From: Pseudevernia furfuracea
Taxonomy: Eukaryota; Ascomycota; Lecanoromycetes; Lecanorales; Parmeliaceae
Direction: 5' to 3'
Assembly: GCA_022315425.1 (NCBI GenBank)
Contig: JAIUPT010000035.1
Coordinates: 186,001 to 250,000 of the forward strand
Length of the DNA stretch: 64,000 nt
Made by a program: the position numbers and the translations under genes. The notes beneath the pieces are model-generated. The model saw only the letters and a program-made list of their open reading frames with translations, did no database searches and was not told the origin of the DNA. Within the stretch, counting starts at the first letter, position 1. Each line of letters starts with the position of its first letter. Of the stretch, positions 1 to 10,786 are shown one piece after another.

Positions 1-1329
1 CAGACCTTCAAAAAGTACTGAAAAGCGGGCACACATCTAGCTATTGATGAGACAATACAGCGATTTATGAGACGTGCCAAAGAGATTATAAATATTCCCA
101 GCAAATCAACATCAGAGGGCTTCAAGATTTAAGTTCTGGTCAATTAGAGCTATGTATTAGACTGAATGTATCATGTCAAGGGTCAGAAAAGGGGCGAGAG
201 ACCCCAGGATTTGAACGATTATTGGACTAATGACTTGGGATTCAATCGAACTTAGACTGTTGTTCTAGAATTGGTGACTCAGGACGATATTGCTAGAGAT
301 TATTTTCATATTCTATGGCTAGACAATCTGTTCTCGGGAGGTCGATTATTCTCACAGCTTGATTATGAAGGATTCGAAGCAGCTGGGACTGTGCGTGTCA
401 CAACTACGAAAAGCGAGGATCTAGAGGTCACGGAGGGTACCAAGGCACAACGGGAACAGGCAGAGCCACGTCGAGGCCTGGAAGAGAGGATTCTGGAGCT
501 CAGAATCAAGTGGAACTCGGCTCTGGAATGGGGCAAATTGTATGGGAGTCTATCAGAGGATGAGAAAGTCATGCAATTTGGCTGAAAAGACCAAAATGTG
601 GTGTTATTTATGACCACTGTCTCAAATGGTCAGAAAACAGTGAAACGTCTCCGTCGAAGACCAGCAAAAACAGCCACTAATGCACGTACTTCTAGAGCTA
701 TATTTGGAGATCAGGCCCGAAAAGAGCTTCCTATTCCCGAGTTCATTAACATGTATAATCATTATATGAACGGGGTTGACAATGCGGATCAATTACGTTG
801 TTATTACAATACACAACGAGTACATTTTAAGAACTGGAAGCCACTGTGGCATTTTCTATTGGATACCACCGTCGTCAACAGCTATAAAATAGCTCATTGT
901 ACTTCGGCGAGACCCCGTGCTGAGTCCTGGGAGCATCGGAGTCACAGGGAGTTCCGTGTCAAACTTTTCAATCAATTATTCGAAAATTCTGAGCGATTAA
1001 CAGGTCTTTCCAGCTCAGTCAAAGAGTCTCTGTCAACACGAGTACATCCGACACCCGCTCGTGACCATGGTAGGCTAGAAAGTATGGGGGACAAGTCTAA
1101 ATACTGCGTACCATGCTCATATGTGGGGAGAAAAGTACCAAATCCAGCCAAAATTAGGAAGTCATTATTGGAATTATCAAATAATTCAGTCAGACCACGG
1201 GATTTGGACAAAAGGAAACGGCGACAGCGAGCCCCTAGAAGTATTCATGGCTGTAAACTATGTGATATTCATATATGTAATCATATTGCGTGTTGGAAGG
1301 AGCATTTGGAAGCAATATCATGTACATAG
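1..1329 (+). pseudogene. piggyBac-type transposase, 5'-truncated by window edge and RIP-damaged
   Basis: Frame 1 reads as one protein through the interval once six in-frame stops (at 19, 130, 145, 163, 253 and 583) are passed over. Diagnostic parts are an early segment with LAIDETIQRFM, a middle segment NMYNHYMNGVDNADQLR followed by WKPLWHFLLDTTVVNSY (the conserved end of the DDE_Tnp_1_7 domain), and a C-terminal Cys/His zinc-binding tail (YCVPC, CKLC, CNHIAC). These match the PGBD/piggyBac transposase family. Each stop sits where Trp (TGG) or Gln (CAG) is expected, so all fit C-to-T changes on one strand or the other, the RIP pattern. The element is therefore dead. Its N-terminus lies left of the window and no terminal repeats were found. 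Confidence 0.85.
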
Positions 1330-2251
1330 ATTTTTGGTGGGGGATGCCAAGACATTTTGTGCCCACGGCGCCAATCTATGCTATAGTGGAATTGATCTAG
1401 ATCTTTCACGGTCTTATTTTATGGTAGCTCAGAGCTCGACAACATGTATTTGTAATTTTGCACCCGAGGCTACTATGGCATCGGCACAATTGGTAACAGC
1501 CTCTCGCAGCCAGACTCGACACATTTGTTACATGAAAATTGAGAGAGATGCTAGATACCATTCGTGTTATGCACACCTGATTAATCGCCAGCCACTATCT
1601 TTCGCCCACATCTGAAACATCCAGGTTCCGAAGACACCGCCTAAACTATCATATCATCTCTTCCTTCTCTGACAACAACGTCAGTCTTTCCTTCCGTCTC
1701 CTTCCTGTCCGTGACGCCGGTGTGGAGGACGCATTTCGGTTCTCCTCAATTCGGGAAGGCCGGTTTCCGCCTCCGCCTCTGGGGCAGCTGAATCCACACA
1801 TGGCACTTGTTTCATCAGGCCCACGATGTCGTACTCGCTCAATGTTGGGAAATTCGTATACTTCGGATGGAGATGATCTACACTGATTAGTGATATCAGA
1901 CCGATGAGCCTATGGTAGCTCAAACGAATCGCGAGGACTGTATGACTAGTAGCGAGTAGTATCTCGCATCTATTTTCACGTATTATGACGGCAGGTGGAG
2001 CATCGAAAATGAATAGCAGCATGAGACTGGCTTCACGGACCGATCCCTTTGTAGGATGTCATGATCAATCCAACATACCGACAAATGGCTCCGAAGGCTT
2101 CATGATTCAGCCAAAACACTTCTTACACGAGAATATTTGAGCTTTCAAAATATTAAACCGGTAACTTCGAGACGAGCCCCGAAGTCTGTACACCAGGTCC
2201 TCACATCGCAAGATGATCAGCCCCTTTCGCAAATTGCACCATTAATCGCAC
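1330..2251. other. No confident gene; possible decayed minus-strand fragment
   Basis: Transposon tail followed by unassigned sequence. A 113-codon minus-strand open frame (1681-2022) has a hydrophobic start and an acidic, charged end, and could be the last exon of an unknown gene, but no family was recognised and no partner exon was found. Confidence 0.3.
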
Positions 2252-3173
2252 TCAGCTAGGCTTTCTCCCAAACGTCACCCAATAATTCTTATGCAACCCC
2301 TCCTCCGCTTTCAACGTCTCCAGCACGTCCGCTTGGAACCCCCTTACCTTCTCATCGCTAAACCCCAACCCACTCACCATATTCGGCACAATAGCCTGAT
2401 ACAGCCTTGGCTGCTCCGTTTCCAAAAAGATCCCAATATTCCGGTACTCCTTATGACCCCTCTTAGCTAACCACTCACCATGCGGCCAGTAATACATCTT
2501 CGTCTGCACATGCTCAAACCCCGCCTCGCGCATCCATTCCGCCGCTTTGACTGCGCAGTCTAGATCAAGGCCTTTGGCTTTCGCGCCGGCCTGGTAGGCC
2601 TGAACCCATTCCCAGTCATTGCTTATGATGCCTGTGTCATCATAGTAGGGGAATTCTAATTCTTGGATCTCGAGCCAGCCGTTAGGCTTGAGGAGGTCAT
2701 GGCAAGAGCGGATTACCGAGGGCCAGGTCGTCATACCGGAGATCAGGAGGCGGCCGAAGACGAAATCCATGCTGCCGGGCGCGATGTGCGGGTCTTGGGA
2801 GCCGAGGAGGTCATGGTAGTCTCCGTGGACGAAGGTTACGTTGTCTGGCTTTTTGTTGGGGTTTGGAGGGATGGTGGCGAGGTCGACGCCGTAGATCCGA
2901 GCAGAGGGGAATGTGCTGCCGAGATGGTAGGAGACAGCGCCGGTGCCGCAGCCTACGTCGAGGATACGGGTTGGGTTTTCGATTGGCGAGTGGAAGACTT
3001 TGCCCAGCATGATTTCTTGAATGAGTTCATGCTGGCGGTTGAGTCGCTGATGTTCGGTTGCGCTGACGTTTATTAGTCTTTGTATGTGGAAAGAAGGTTA
3101 GGAGAGAATACCTGGGAGGTATTTGGTAGGAGTTTTTCGGAGCTTTCCTCGCATCGCTGTTCGCTGAGGACAT
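2252..3173 (-). CDS. SAM-dependent methyltransferase (Methyltransf_23 / LaeA-like class)
   Basis: Two exons: 3173-3112 and 3062-2252, with a 49-bp intron (GTATTC...CTAAT...CAG) that keeps frame; the product is about 290 aa. The motif I signature ILDVGCGTGAVSYHLG binds S-adenosylmethionine; an acidic residue follows in YGVDLA, and a post-motif region reads HDLLKPNGWLEIQELEFP. The spacing fits class I methyltransferases, which in fungi include many LaeA-like and secondary-metabolism enzymes. The start at 3173 is chosen because the upstream exon (MSSANS...YQIPP) joins the conserved HQRLNRQHE segment that typically precedes motif I. Substrate unknown. It lies directly downstream of a broken P450 on the same strand, which hints at a decayed metabolic gene pair; that link is inference. 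Confidence 0.85.
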
Positions 3174-3231
3174 TATGGGATTTCGGTTTCCTTTTGGAGT
3201 TGCTGATGTCAGAGCTTGGTGAATGCGAAAG

Positions 3232-3327
3232 TGTCCCGTCGTAAGGTAGTGGGTCACACCGTACCCCGCTAGGTACGCGATCCAGATAGTTCCGGGGTAG
3301 TGTGACTTACTACCGCTCGAAGGGATA
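3232..3327. repeat. Short inverted-repeat MITE-like element, copy 1
   Basis: About 96 bp with ~29-bp terminal inverted repeats (left core GGTAGTGGGTCACAC, right core GTGTGACTTACTACC). The same family recurs at 7712-7818. No coding capacity. The ends resemble TA-flanked Tc1/mariner MITEs; here the left flank is TG, possibly mutated. Confidence 0.6.
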
Positions 3328-3331
3328 GCTT

Positions 3332-4340
3332 TCATTCAAACCCATGATGTAAAGTAACACCAGCGTGGGACGTCGGGCCGAAGCGCGGAGATGTTGTGAA
3401 TGATGAAATCGTGCAGATTTGGCGCGTCCAGACCAGAAAAAGACATCGGAGTGTGAAACAATTGCTTCCTTTGAGGAGAGTTTCAGTCTTTAGAGTAGCA
3501 ATCTCAATCTTAGTACTTATAAAGCGAGAGGTCACAAACCACACATTGCAAAATAGATCAGTAGACCGCGGCCTCACCCAAAGGTCGTGCGGCTTGACAA
3601 ACCTATCATCGTGCACCGTCCAGTCTTGATTGGGTCCAGCGAGGCTGAGGTCAAATCTCAATACCAATTCTACGATCAGCTTATTGAGTTCCATCAGAGC
3701 GATGCTCCTGCCGATGCAAGCGCGAGGATCGCGCCCGAACTATAACACACAAGAGGTTGATTAGCAGAATTGATAGAATTCAGCCATGACTTAAATATAG
3801 AAAGGGAGCAGGGGTGACATACACCGAAGAAGTATTGGTCCATTTTACTAGCCGATGGTTGGGAATCGAGCCATCGCTCGGGCCGGAAGGCCTTTGCGTC
3901 TGGACTATGGGTTGAGGTGTTGGCGTGCGCTAACCAGGCGTTGATACCGACGACTGTCTAGGAGTAATTCATTGCATTGATCTCTTTTGGCTGGGGGGAC
4001 ATGGCTGGGGGTAGGGACATACATTTCCAGGAAAAAATCAACCTGCCAGCGTGAGGCTTCTCTTAGGTACCACGCGAGTTATGCTAATGCCTGTAGGTGC
4101 AAAAAGTCGCACAGTCTCTTTAATGACGGCATATAGATAGGAGCACTTGAGAGCTTCTTTGTTGTTACAGTTTTCGCATCCAACGGTCATGCCTTCCATC
4201 TCTTCGCGCAGCTTCTCTAAGACGCATGCATCATTGTATAGTAAACAGAGGGCAGCATTTAAGGATGTACCGATTGACTTATCTCCAGCGAGAGAATTCG
4301 ACGTTATGTAGGAGCAGACGTTATCAATTGAAGGAGTTTT
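3332..4340 (-). pseudogene. Cytochrome P450, C-terminal half, with premature stop
   Basis: Read on the minus strand, three segments joined by two plausible introns form the P450 C-terminal core. The I-helix is SLAGDKSIGTS, the K-helix ExxR is in VIKETVRLFAP, the PERF-like motif is FRPERW, and the haem-Cys loop is FGRDPRACIGRSIALMEL (near 3735-3690). Introns run from near 3830 to 3740 and from near 4020 to 3958, both GTATGT...AG. An in-frame TGA interrupts the segment after LTLAG (about 4040), and another TGA lies just upstream of the I-helix segment. No N-terminal membrane anchor or first ~300 residues could be found upstream, although weak P450-like words occur in several frames at 4340-4700. 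It is most likely a decaying gene. Haem monooxygenase of the endoplasmic reticulum by family; substrate unknown. Confidence 0.75.
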
Positions 4341-5221
4341 CGGGTTTCACCTTTTCTCGTAACCAACAGTGTAGCTCAGTCTTGATCTCATGCGTGTTAT
4401 GGGAGTAGGTGGCTTTCCTGAGCCAGAATCGTGCGTATCTCGCTAGCCAGGGACGAGACACATCGCGGAGGAGTTCAAGATGTGCACGATATGTGGTTCG
4501 GAAGGCTGTCAGTCCAAAGAGAGACCAAGAAAAATGATGATACTGTTGTAGAAGCTCTCTACAGCATGTTCGATGATAAGAAGCTATATTTTTGGTATGT
4601 CGCAATGATAATGTGAGCCACTTTTTGGAAATTGAACACAGCAGTAGGACATCATGGAGGAAAGTCTTGTGCGGGGCTTTGGACGAACAGTGAACGATAA
4701 AATACAACCAAGAGTACTGATCGCGCCACGGACTTGGCTCGTTATTCCTTTCCCCTTTGCTTTGATTTCAAATGTAACCCGGGATCTTGGAGTCCCATGA
4801 GTGAAATTCTGCATTAGCACCTGCTCTTATTCTATACTCACGACACGATCGTAAATTAAGCTTTCGCAAATGAGATATCTGAGTTGGAGACTGGGCTCTG
4901 TGGTGCTGACACCACAGCTACAGTCACAGCAAGCCTAAAACACGAATTGAGAGAAAGCCCGTGGAGGAAAGCGAACGACTTGCTATTTGACCATATGAAC
5001 ACAAGAAAGGGTTGAATCCCAGCGGACTCTTGATTGAGTGGTGGAGTACAATCTTCAAGGATGCAATCTCGGAGACGCGTTCCGTCAGCCTTACAGCAAT
5101 AGAGTAGTACTTGGATGATGACGTCAATGATGCCATTTAATTTCTCGACAACAATTGAATCGTCACTTCCTAAAATTTTTTATCGCAGTATCGGACTGAA
5201 TTCCCATTGCCATTCCTCATC
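4341..5221. other. No supported gene; possible eroded P450 5' half
   Basis: Several short open frames on both strands, none with a coherent domain. The minus strand may hold the mutated N-terminal part of the P450 at 3332-4340. Confidence 0.3.
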
Positions 5222-5973
5222 ATGTCCCTCCGCTCTTTCTCCCGACTTCCCATCCTCTCTAGAATCCACATCACCCCTCTAACAACGCGAATAGCTATCC
5301 ACACCAACGCAATTAGCATCTCACGAAGAACACTCAATACATCCTCAAGCCAAATGGCTACCAATGCAACTTCGGACGCGGGCCAGGTGATTTCTGAAGT
5401 CTCCAAGCAGGAAGGAGGAACTTACAAAGGTACAATCTCATCATCTCCCTCCACCAATGAGTACCTTCAGTGTAACATCAACCAGGCTCCACCGCTGCCC
5501 AAATGCAGTCCCAAACCACCAAGCAACGCAACCTCGAAGATATCGCCGCCAAAGTCATCTCCAAGCTTGATACCGCTCCCGAGACAGTCACTTCCGAAGA
5601 TGCCTCCCTCCTTCACAGCCGCGAGGCTCGCGTCATGGGCGGTCCCACCAAGGGTGATATTGCATCTCAGGCCCAATCCGTCGCTGCAGCCAATGAGCAG
5701 GGTATCACAGTCCAAACCAATTCCGCTCAGAGCAGTGGTGTGAACGCCAACCTTACGCCTACCGAGCAGAGCCAATTGGACCGTGAAGCCAATTACGTGG
5801 AGGCAGCGGATAAAATCGGCACGAAGATGGCGACGGAGCCGAAGAGTGTGACAAAGGAGGATGGTGATCTCTTGCATTCGAGGGAGGTGAAGGCCTTTGG
5901 GGCTACGGAGAAGGGGGGAATGGCAAGCCAGGCCCAGAGCCTGGCGGCGAAAAATGCGGGTGACACGGCTTAA
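5222..5973 (+). CDS. SMP-domain (seed maturation protein / LEA-like) protein
   Basis: Exons 5222-5429 and 5486-5973, a 56-bp GT-AG intron, and a product of about 231 aa. The second exon carries two SMP-type repeats, one beginning LEDIAAKVISKLDT and one beginning YVEAADKIGTKMAT. Each contains the conserved block EDxxLLHSREVKAFG or EDASLLHSREARVMG and ends with a SQAQS(V/L)A segment. SMP (PF04927) proteins are plant LEA and fungal stress-associated proteins of unsettled mechanism. The first ~45 residues are basic and hydroxylated (MSLRSFSRLPILSR...), which could act as a mitochondrial presequence. An alternative in-frame ATG at 5354 would remove it and give a cytosolic form. A short intron placed just before the repeats is typical for this type of gene. 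Confidence 0.85.
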
Positions 5974-6815
5974 AAGCTGGTGTTTCGATGTCGAGGAAAG
6001 ACTGAGACAAAAGGAGCGATAGACATGGTTTGCTGCATTTTATATTGCATGAGCAGTTCGATATTGTGTTGCATGGCTCCTCTCCTCTGATGAAAAGCTG
6101 TATATTAGACTACATTGGCATGGTAGGCGCTGTACGATAGAATTGCAAGAGCTATTCAGCAGATCCGGTGTACTAGAAGCGTTTTTATTTATTATTATCT
6201 ATAGTAGAAACATGTTCTTGATTTCCTTGTCGAACTCACTTACACGATCCTAACATCCTTCGATTGCTTCAATAGGAATACACATCTTGAGTACCGGCCA
6301 ACCATTCCACCTTATGTCTCCCTCCCCGCCGTCGGCTCCACCACTTGGTTGAAGATCACCAGCTTGTGAATGGACAGTGTCAATGTCTCTAACTACAACG
6401 CGACTCTGAAATGAATGAAAGGAGGTTAGAGAGGCAGGCCTTCAGCTGTTCAATACATTCTCCCCAGATTCAGAGCGATTTGATCTATGCATGTACCGCT
6501 AACAACACACTCTACGTCTGCGATCTTAACACGTAGTCCTTCACACAGGCAGAACCTTGCGCAATGAGCCCCATACGTGTTGAGATGAAGGATCGGCCCG
6601 TAATTGCGAGCCACTTGCCTTTGTTAAAGAGACTGCCCTGCCTCTCGAATTCAACATCAAATATAGCACGAATACGTTAAGTGGACTTCCTCGAACAAGA
6701 TCATGCCTTTCTCCCATCTCAACTTCGATCGCCCGGGAAAAGATATCCCTTCACACGGATACTCTTCAGAATTCGTTTCTAGAGCTATGGCTCGGTAAAG
6801 CCTCCATCATCGTGC
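5974..6815. other. Intergenic, nothing recognised
   Basis: 3' flank of the SMP gene and 5' flank of the BTB gene. No open frame with domain content, no tRNA, no repeat found. Confidence 0.5.
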
Positions 6816-7570
6816 TTGCTGAACAAGTCTCAGACTAATGACGCGGTCGGTAGTCTAGTCAAACCCTTCGATCCCAACGATCCAGAACAATATCCCGCCG
6901 ACTTGACCATCAAATGCGGTTCTCTCGACGTCAAAGCGCACAGCCATGTCCTCTGCCAAGATTCATCTTACTTCAAAGTAGTCTGCAAAGGCGGCTTCTT
7001 GGTGAATTCCGAAACATGCTCTATTCTGAAATGAGTCGTTGTGCTAAATGTTGTTTCTAGGAAGAGCAAACGCAGGAGCTCAAGCTCCCCGCAGAAGAAG
7101 AATTCTTGATCCGCCGCCTCTTATGTTATCGCTACACAACCGGCTACAATGACGAACCTTACGACGATGAGAAAGACCCATCTCCACACAGTCAGGCTCC
7201 AACCTACGTTAACCGACTGCACCTGAATGCTCAAATGTACGGCACAGCAGACAAATACGACATCCCAAGTCTGAAAGAGAAAGCAGCGGAGAAATTCGAC
7301 GCCGTGATACTGGAGATGAACGAATTGCAGAGGATGAATCCACAAAATGAATCCAGCCTCGTCGACGAGATCATCGAAGCGATTCCCTACATTTACAGCT
7401 CAACACCAGACAGAGACCGCCGTCTGCGTGATAGAGCAATCGAAGTTGCGATGTATAGATGGAGGGATTTCAAGAAGCGTCCGGATCTGCAAGATCTGAT
7501 TGCGGCGGTACCGGAGTTTTTCGAGGAGTGTTTGGCGGTTGAAGGGTTTCCGAGCTCCGTACAACTGTAG
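6816..7570 (+). CDS. BTB/POZ domain protein
   Basis: Two exons can be read: up to 7001 and 7061-7570, with a 59-bp intron ending TTTCTAG. The BTB fold starts at PADLTIKCGSLDVKAHSHVLCQDSSYF (first 20 residues are typical of the POZ core) and continues with FKVVCKGGFLEEQTQELKLP, joined exactly across the intron. A helical C-terminal region follows (VNRLHLNAQMYGTADKYDI then SLKEKAAEKF). Fungal BTB proteins of this layout are usually small, without Kelch or MATH partners, and of unknown target; adaptor function for cullin-3 ligases is the general expectation. The start is unresolved: the frame opens at 6783 after a TAG and has no ATG, so a short upstream exon is needed (ATG candidates at 6703 and 6787 do not splice cleanly in frame). 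Confidence 0.75.
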
Positions 7571-7711
7571 ATTGGTGTTTATCGTTGTTTATTGGAAGCA
7601 TGCAACTTCTGAAGGACTTCACTAAAGGTACAGGCTTACCAATTCAGTCTGATGACCATGCTTTTTTCGTCTTGCATATGGTAGCAAGTTGTACTCTGGG
7701 TTTGCAGATTA

Positions 7712-7818
7712 TACCCTCTCGTGAGGTAGTAAGTCACACCCTCCCGGGAACCACCCGGATAGTGAACCCGAGGGGTGCGCTATCCGAAGAGTGTGACTTA
7801 CTACTCCACAAGGGGATA
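7712..7818. repeat. Short inverted-repeat MITE-like element, copy 2
   Basis: About 107 bp, ends TACCCTCTCGTGAGGTAGTA and, on the reverse strand, TATCCCCTTGTGGAGTAGTA, then GTCACAC on both arms. TA at each end fits a Tc1/mariner-type target duplication. Same family as 3232-3327; inner sequence differs. Confidence 0.65.
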
Positions 7819-8167
7819 GACCATCAGGCCTCATTTTGGTCTTTGAACTTTGTAGCTGAGGTCGTTGTAGACAAAGTCGCCCAGGTCTTCTTTTTTTCAA
7901 ATTAATTTTTATGGACAAAGTGCGGGCGACGGGCGTTATCCGGGACTTTCGGCGCCGCCCTCCGTGTTGCCGAGATTTAGGCGACTTCCGGGCGCCTATC
8001 AGAGTGGACTCGGGCGCTCTCCGAAATTTCTTCTGTTCTATCAGAGTATTTATACGAGGACCTTTCCCACACAGTCATCATTTTTTAACATTATCCATCT
8101 GACATTCGCAACTGAGATCAAGCTCCAACTCTTCAAACCCATTCAAATCAAAGTACCCCCATCAACC
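7819..8167. other. Upstream region of xanthine dioxygenase gene with a dispersed-repeat fragment
   Basis: GC-rich block at about 7920-8010 (gggcgttatccgggactt, then ggcgccgccctccgtgtt) resembles blocks near 54925, 55385-55436 and 58928. The last 100 bp are pyrimidine/A-rich with CATC words, like a fungal 5' leader. No separate gene. Confidence 0.4.
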
Positions 8168-9420
8168 ATGACTCTCAGCCCTCAAACAATTTCCATCAAC
8201 CCCATTTCGGTGCCTTCGTCTGATGTAGACTTTGGCACAGTCATTGAAAACGTTGATCTCGAGAACTTGACAGGTAAGTAAATATCCAACGGGATCTATG
8301 TAGTGGCAGAGTATGCGCAAAATTAGGGAGCACTCCGTGGAACGGTAACCTCCTAAGTAAGTATCCTGGACATCGACATTGACTCCAATAATGCTGACGA
8401 TGCATCGCAGACCACGACTTCTCCATCATCCGGGACACACTCTATAAATCCCACGTAGTCGTCCTCAAGGACCAAGCCTCTAGCTCACCCAAAGCTCAAT
8501 ACGAGTTAACCCACCGCTTCGACCCCTCCGCCATCGGCTACGGCCACGGCAAGACCCTCGACGCCAAACGCAGCATCCTGCACCCGGACCTTAAAACCGT
8601 ACCACACCAACCCGAAGTGCAAATCATCGGCAACGGCCTCGTGTCCGAGTACGAAGGCCTATCCAACATCAAGCTCGTTCACCCTCACCACAGGAAATTC
8701 CACAAGCACCCTATCCCCGAAGAGGATGATCTCACACACACGCGCTTCTACCGCTGGCACATCGATGCCGCCCTTTACGATCTTAATCCGCCAAAGGTGA
8801 CATCGCTGCTGGCGGTGTCGGTGCCGAAAGGGAGACGACAAACCTTGCGCTACGATGATGGGACGGGCGATGAGTTGAACGTACCGCTAGGCACCACGGC
8901 ATTCGTGAGCGGATACAAGATGTACGACATCCTGTCCGACGCGGACAAAGAGTTCGTGCGGACCAGCCGCATCGAGTACGCCGCGCATCCGTACATCTGG
9001 ATGAGTGCAGCCAAATCTCGCTCCGATGGGCTCGGCTTATTTTCCGATTCCCTCGAACTTCCCGATTCAGAACTCCCGCCAATCGATCATTCCAAGGTGC
9101 AAATTTTGCCCATGGTGTGGAAGAACCCCGTCACGGGCCAATTCGCCCTGCAAATGCACCCTTCCGCCGTGCGCAAGATCCACCTGGCCAGTGGCGAGGT
9201 GATTGAAGATCTGAAGACGGTGCGAGAGATTGTGCATAAGCTGCAAAGGCCCGGAATCAGCCCGAAGCTAGTGTATGCGCATGATTGGGAGGAGGGCGAT
9301 ATGGTGCTGTTCAACAATCAGGGGGTGTTGCATTCGGTTGTTGGGGCTTTTAGGGAGGACGAAGTGAGGCTGTTCAGGCAGTGTAACATGGCTGCGAGCG
9401 AGGGGCCGGTGGGTGCCTAG
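8168..9420 (+). CDS. xanA: Xanthine dioxygenase, Fe(II)/alpha-ketoglutarate dependent
   Basis: Exons 8168-8273 and 8411-9420 (intron GTAAGT...GCAG, 137 bp) give 371 aa, the usual XanA length. It is a TauD/TfdA-fold enzyme: metal ligands in WHIDAALYD (HxD) and the distal His in GVLHSVVGAF, with a 2-oxoglutarate-binding Arg in DEVRLFRQCN. Family-specific blocks are KGRRQTLRYDDGTGDELNVP, PYIWMSAAKSRSDGLG and YAHDWEEGDMVLFNNQG. The known reaction is xanthine + 2-oxoglutarate + O2 to urate + succinate + CO2, a molybdenum-free route of purine nitrogen use in fungi. The enzyme is cytosolic, with no signal peptide. The splice joins ENLTDHDFSIIRD, matching the family. No other purine genes are adjacent, as expected for unlinked fungal purine catabolism. 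Assignment rests on motif recognition, not on an alignment. Confidence 0.88.
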
Positions 9421-10786
9421 AATGTGAAGGATGCATGATTACGAGAAATCATGCTTTGCTTTCCTGACCTGGATGATCCTTCACGAGTACTCTTGTCTCT
9501 ATGGGTTTGGGCCTTGGATTTTCTGTGCTTTGCTTTCCTAACCTGAATGATCCTAGCGAGAGTTTCTTCTTCTGTTTAGATGTTAGAAAGGATGTTCACC
9601 AATGACAATCAGCATATGTTCACAGTGCCGCATTCACACTAAAAATGGACCGTGGTATATCTCCGACTTGGCAGGTGAGCCCTTTGGGTACGAGTGCATC
9701 CTTCCCCGATCCCAGACGGAGCTTAGCGCCAGCCTTCCGGGCACCTCTTTCCCCGGGGTCCCGGTCTCTAGAACAGGAAGAACCGTGGCCATCGGCTAAT
9801 TAGAACTCTCTCTTCCTTCGGGGGACGGACGCCTCTCCTGTACACGCTCGCTGGCACACAAAACTTTGGTGAGTTGGGAGCTCAAAGAGACTTGTCTTCC
9901 CGACGGAGCCATAACCCGAGAAGCTGCGTGCGCCTCAGTTTCCCCCCTTTTTTTTGTCTGTTTTCAAGGATAACGGGTCTTTCAGTTCCCCGTTTTTCGA
10001 CAACATCACCAAGTCTCGCCTGTATTCCCCATATACATGCGGAGATGACCAGAACTGAAGAGACCCTGGCTGTCCCTGGATGGGTTTTGGGGATTTCCGA
10101 CCGGCGAAGCCAAAAGTGTTGGTCAAAGAAGACGCCAGTAAATGCCTGTCGCCTATAATCCTGTTCTACCATGAGGAATGTCTACTAAGTACACCCCTGA
10201 CATCAACACCCGATAACATCACATCTGCGCAGTCCGGTGACCGCCCTCTATCACAGCCTCTCCAAGCAACCTCCTGGCTCAATTTTCCAGAGTATCTTTT
10301 TGCGGGTTTTATCCTCTTGACCCGCCCGCCACTCAATATGGCTGTGCAGATATTTCGCGATCGTGACCGAGTGGTGACTCCGCTCAGGGGAAAGCCTGGT
10401 GTTTGACCTGCGTGCGAGACGACCAAAGTTGGGGATGAGATGTGATGGGGGATTGATGTGGAGATTCGAGGGGGATCTATGATGGTGGGGGAAAAGTGTG
10501 CGGGTATTGTTGGGTTGCTTGCATTGATTTGGTTTTAAAACTATCGTTTTACAAACACATGAGCAAGTGATTTCATCAGTGTAAAGACTGTTTGATTTGA
10601 TTTGATTTAATCCAACTTATTCTCCTCTATGCAACCTCGCACATATCATAATCATACCCCAAACCCCACCCCCCCCCCCCAAAAAAACAAAAACCTGCTA
10701 AACACAACCGAATCTATACCGGCGAATTTCAGAATCGATCAATGCAAGCTCCCCCTTTCCCCGGACCACCTCCCCAAAACTCTTTG
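9421..10786. other. Intergenic, no supported gene
   Basis: Between two genes pointing at each other. Contains a C- and A-homopolymer stretch at about 10668-10690. Overlapping short open frames occur on both strands around 9870-10400 without domain content. Confidence 0.5.

Noticed and set aside
1121..1615. 164-codon frame overlapping the piggyBac end
   Set aside because: Overlaps the transposase in another frame and lacks recognisable content beyond it.
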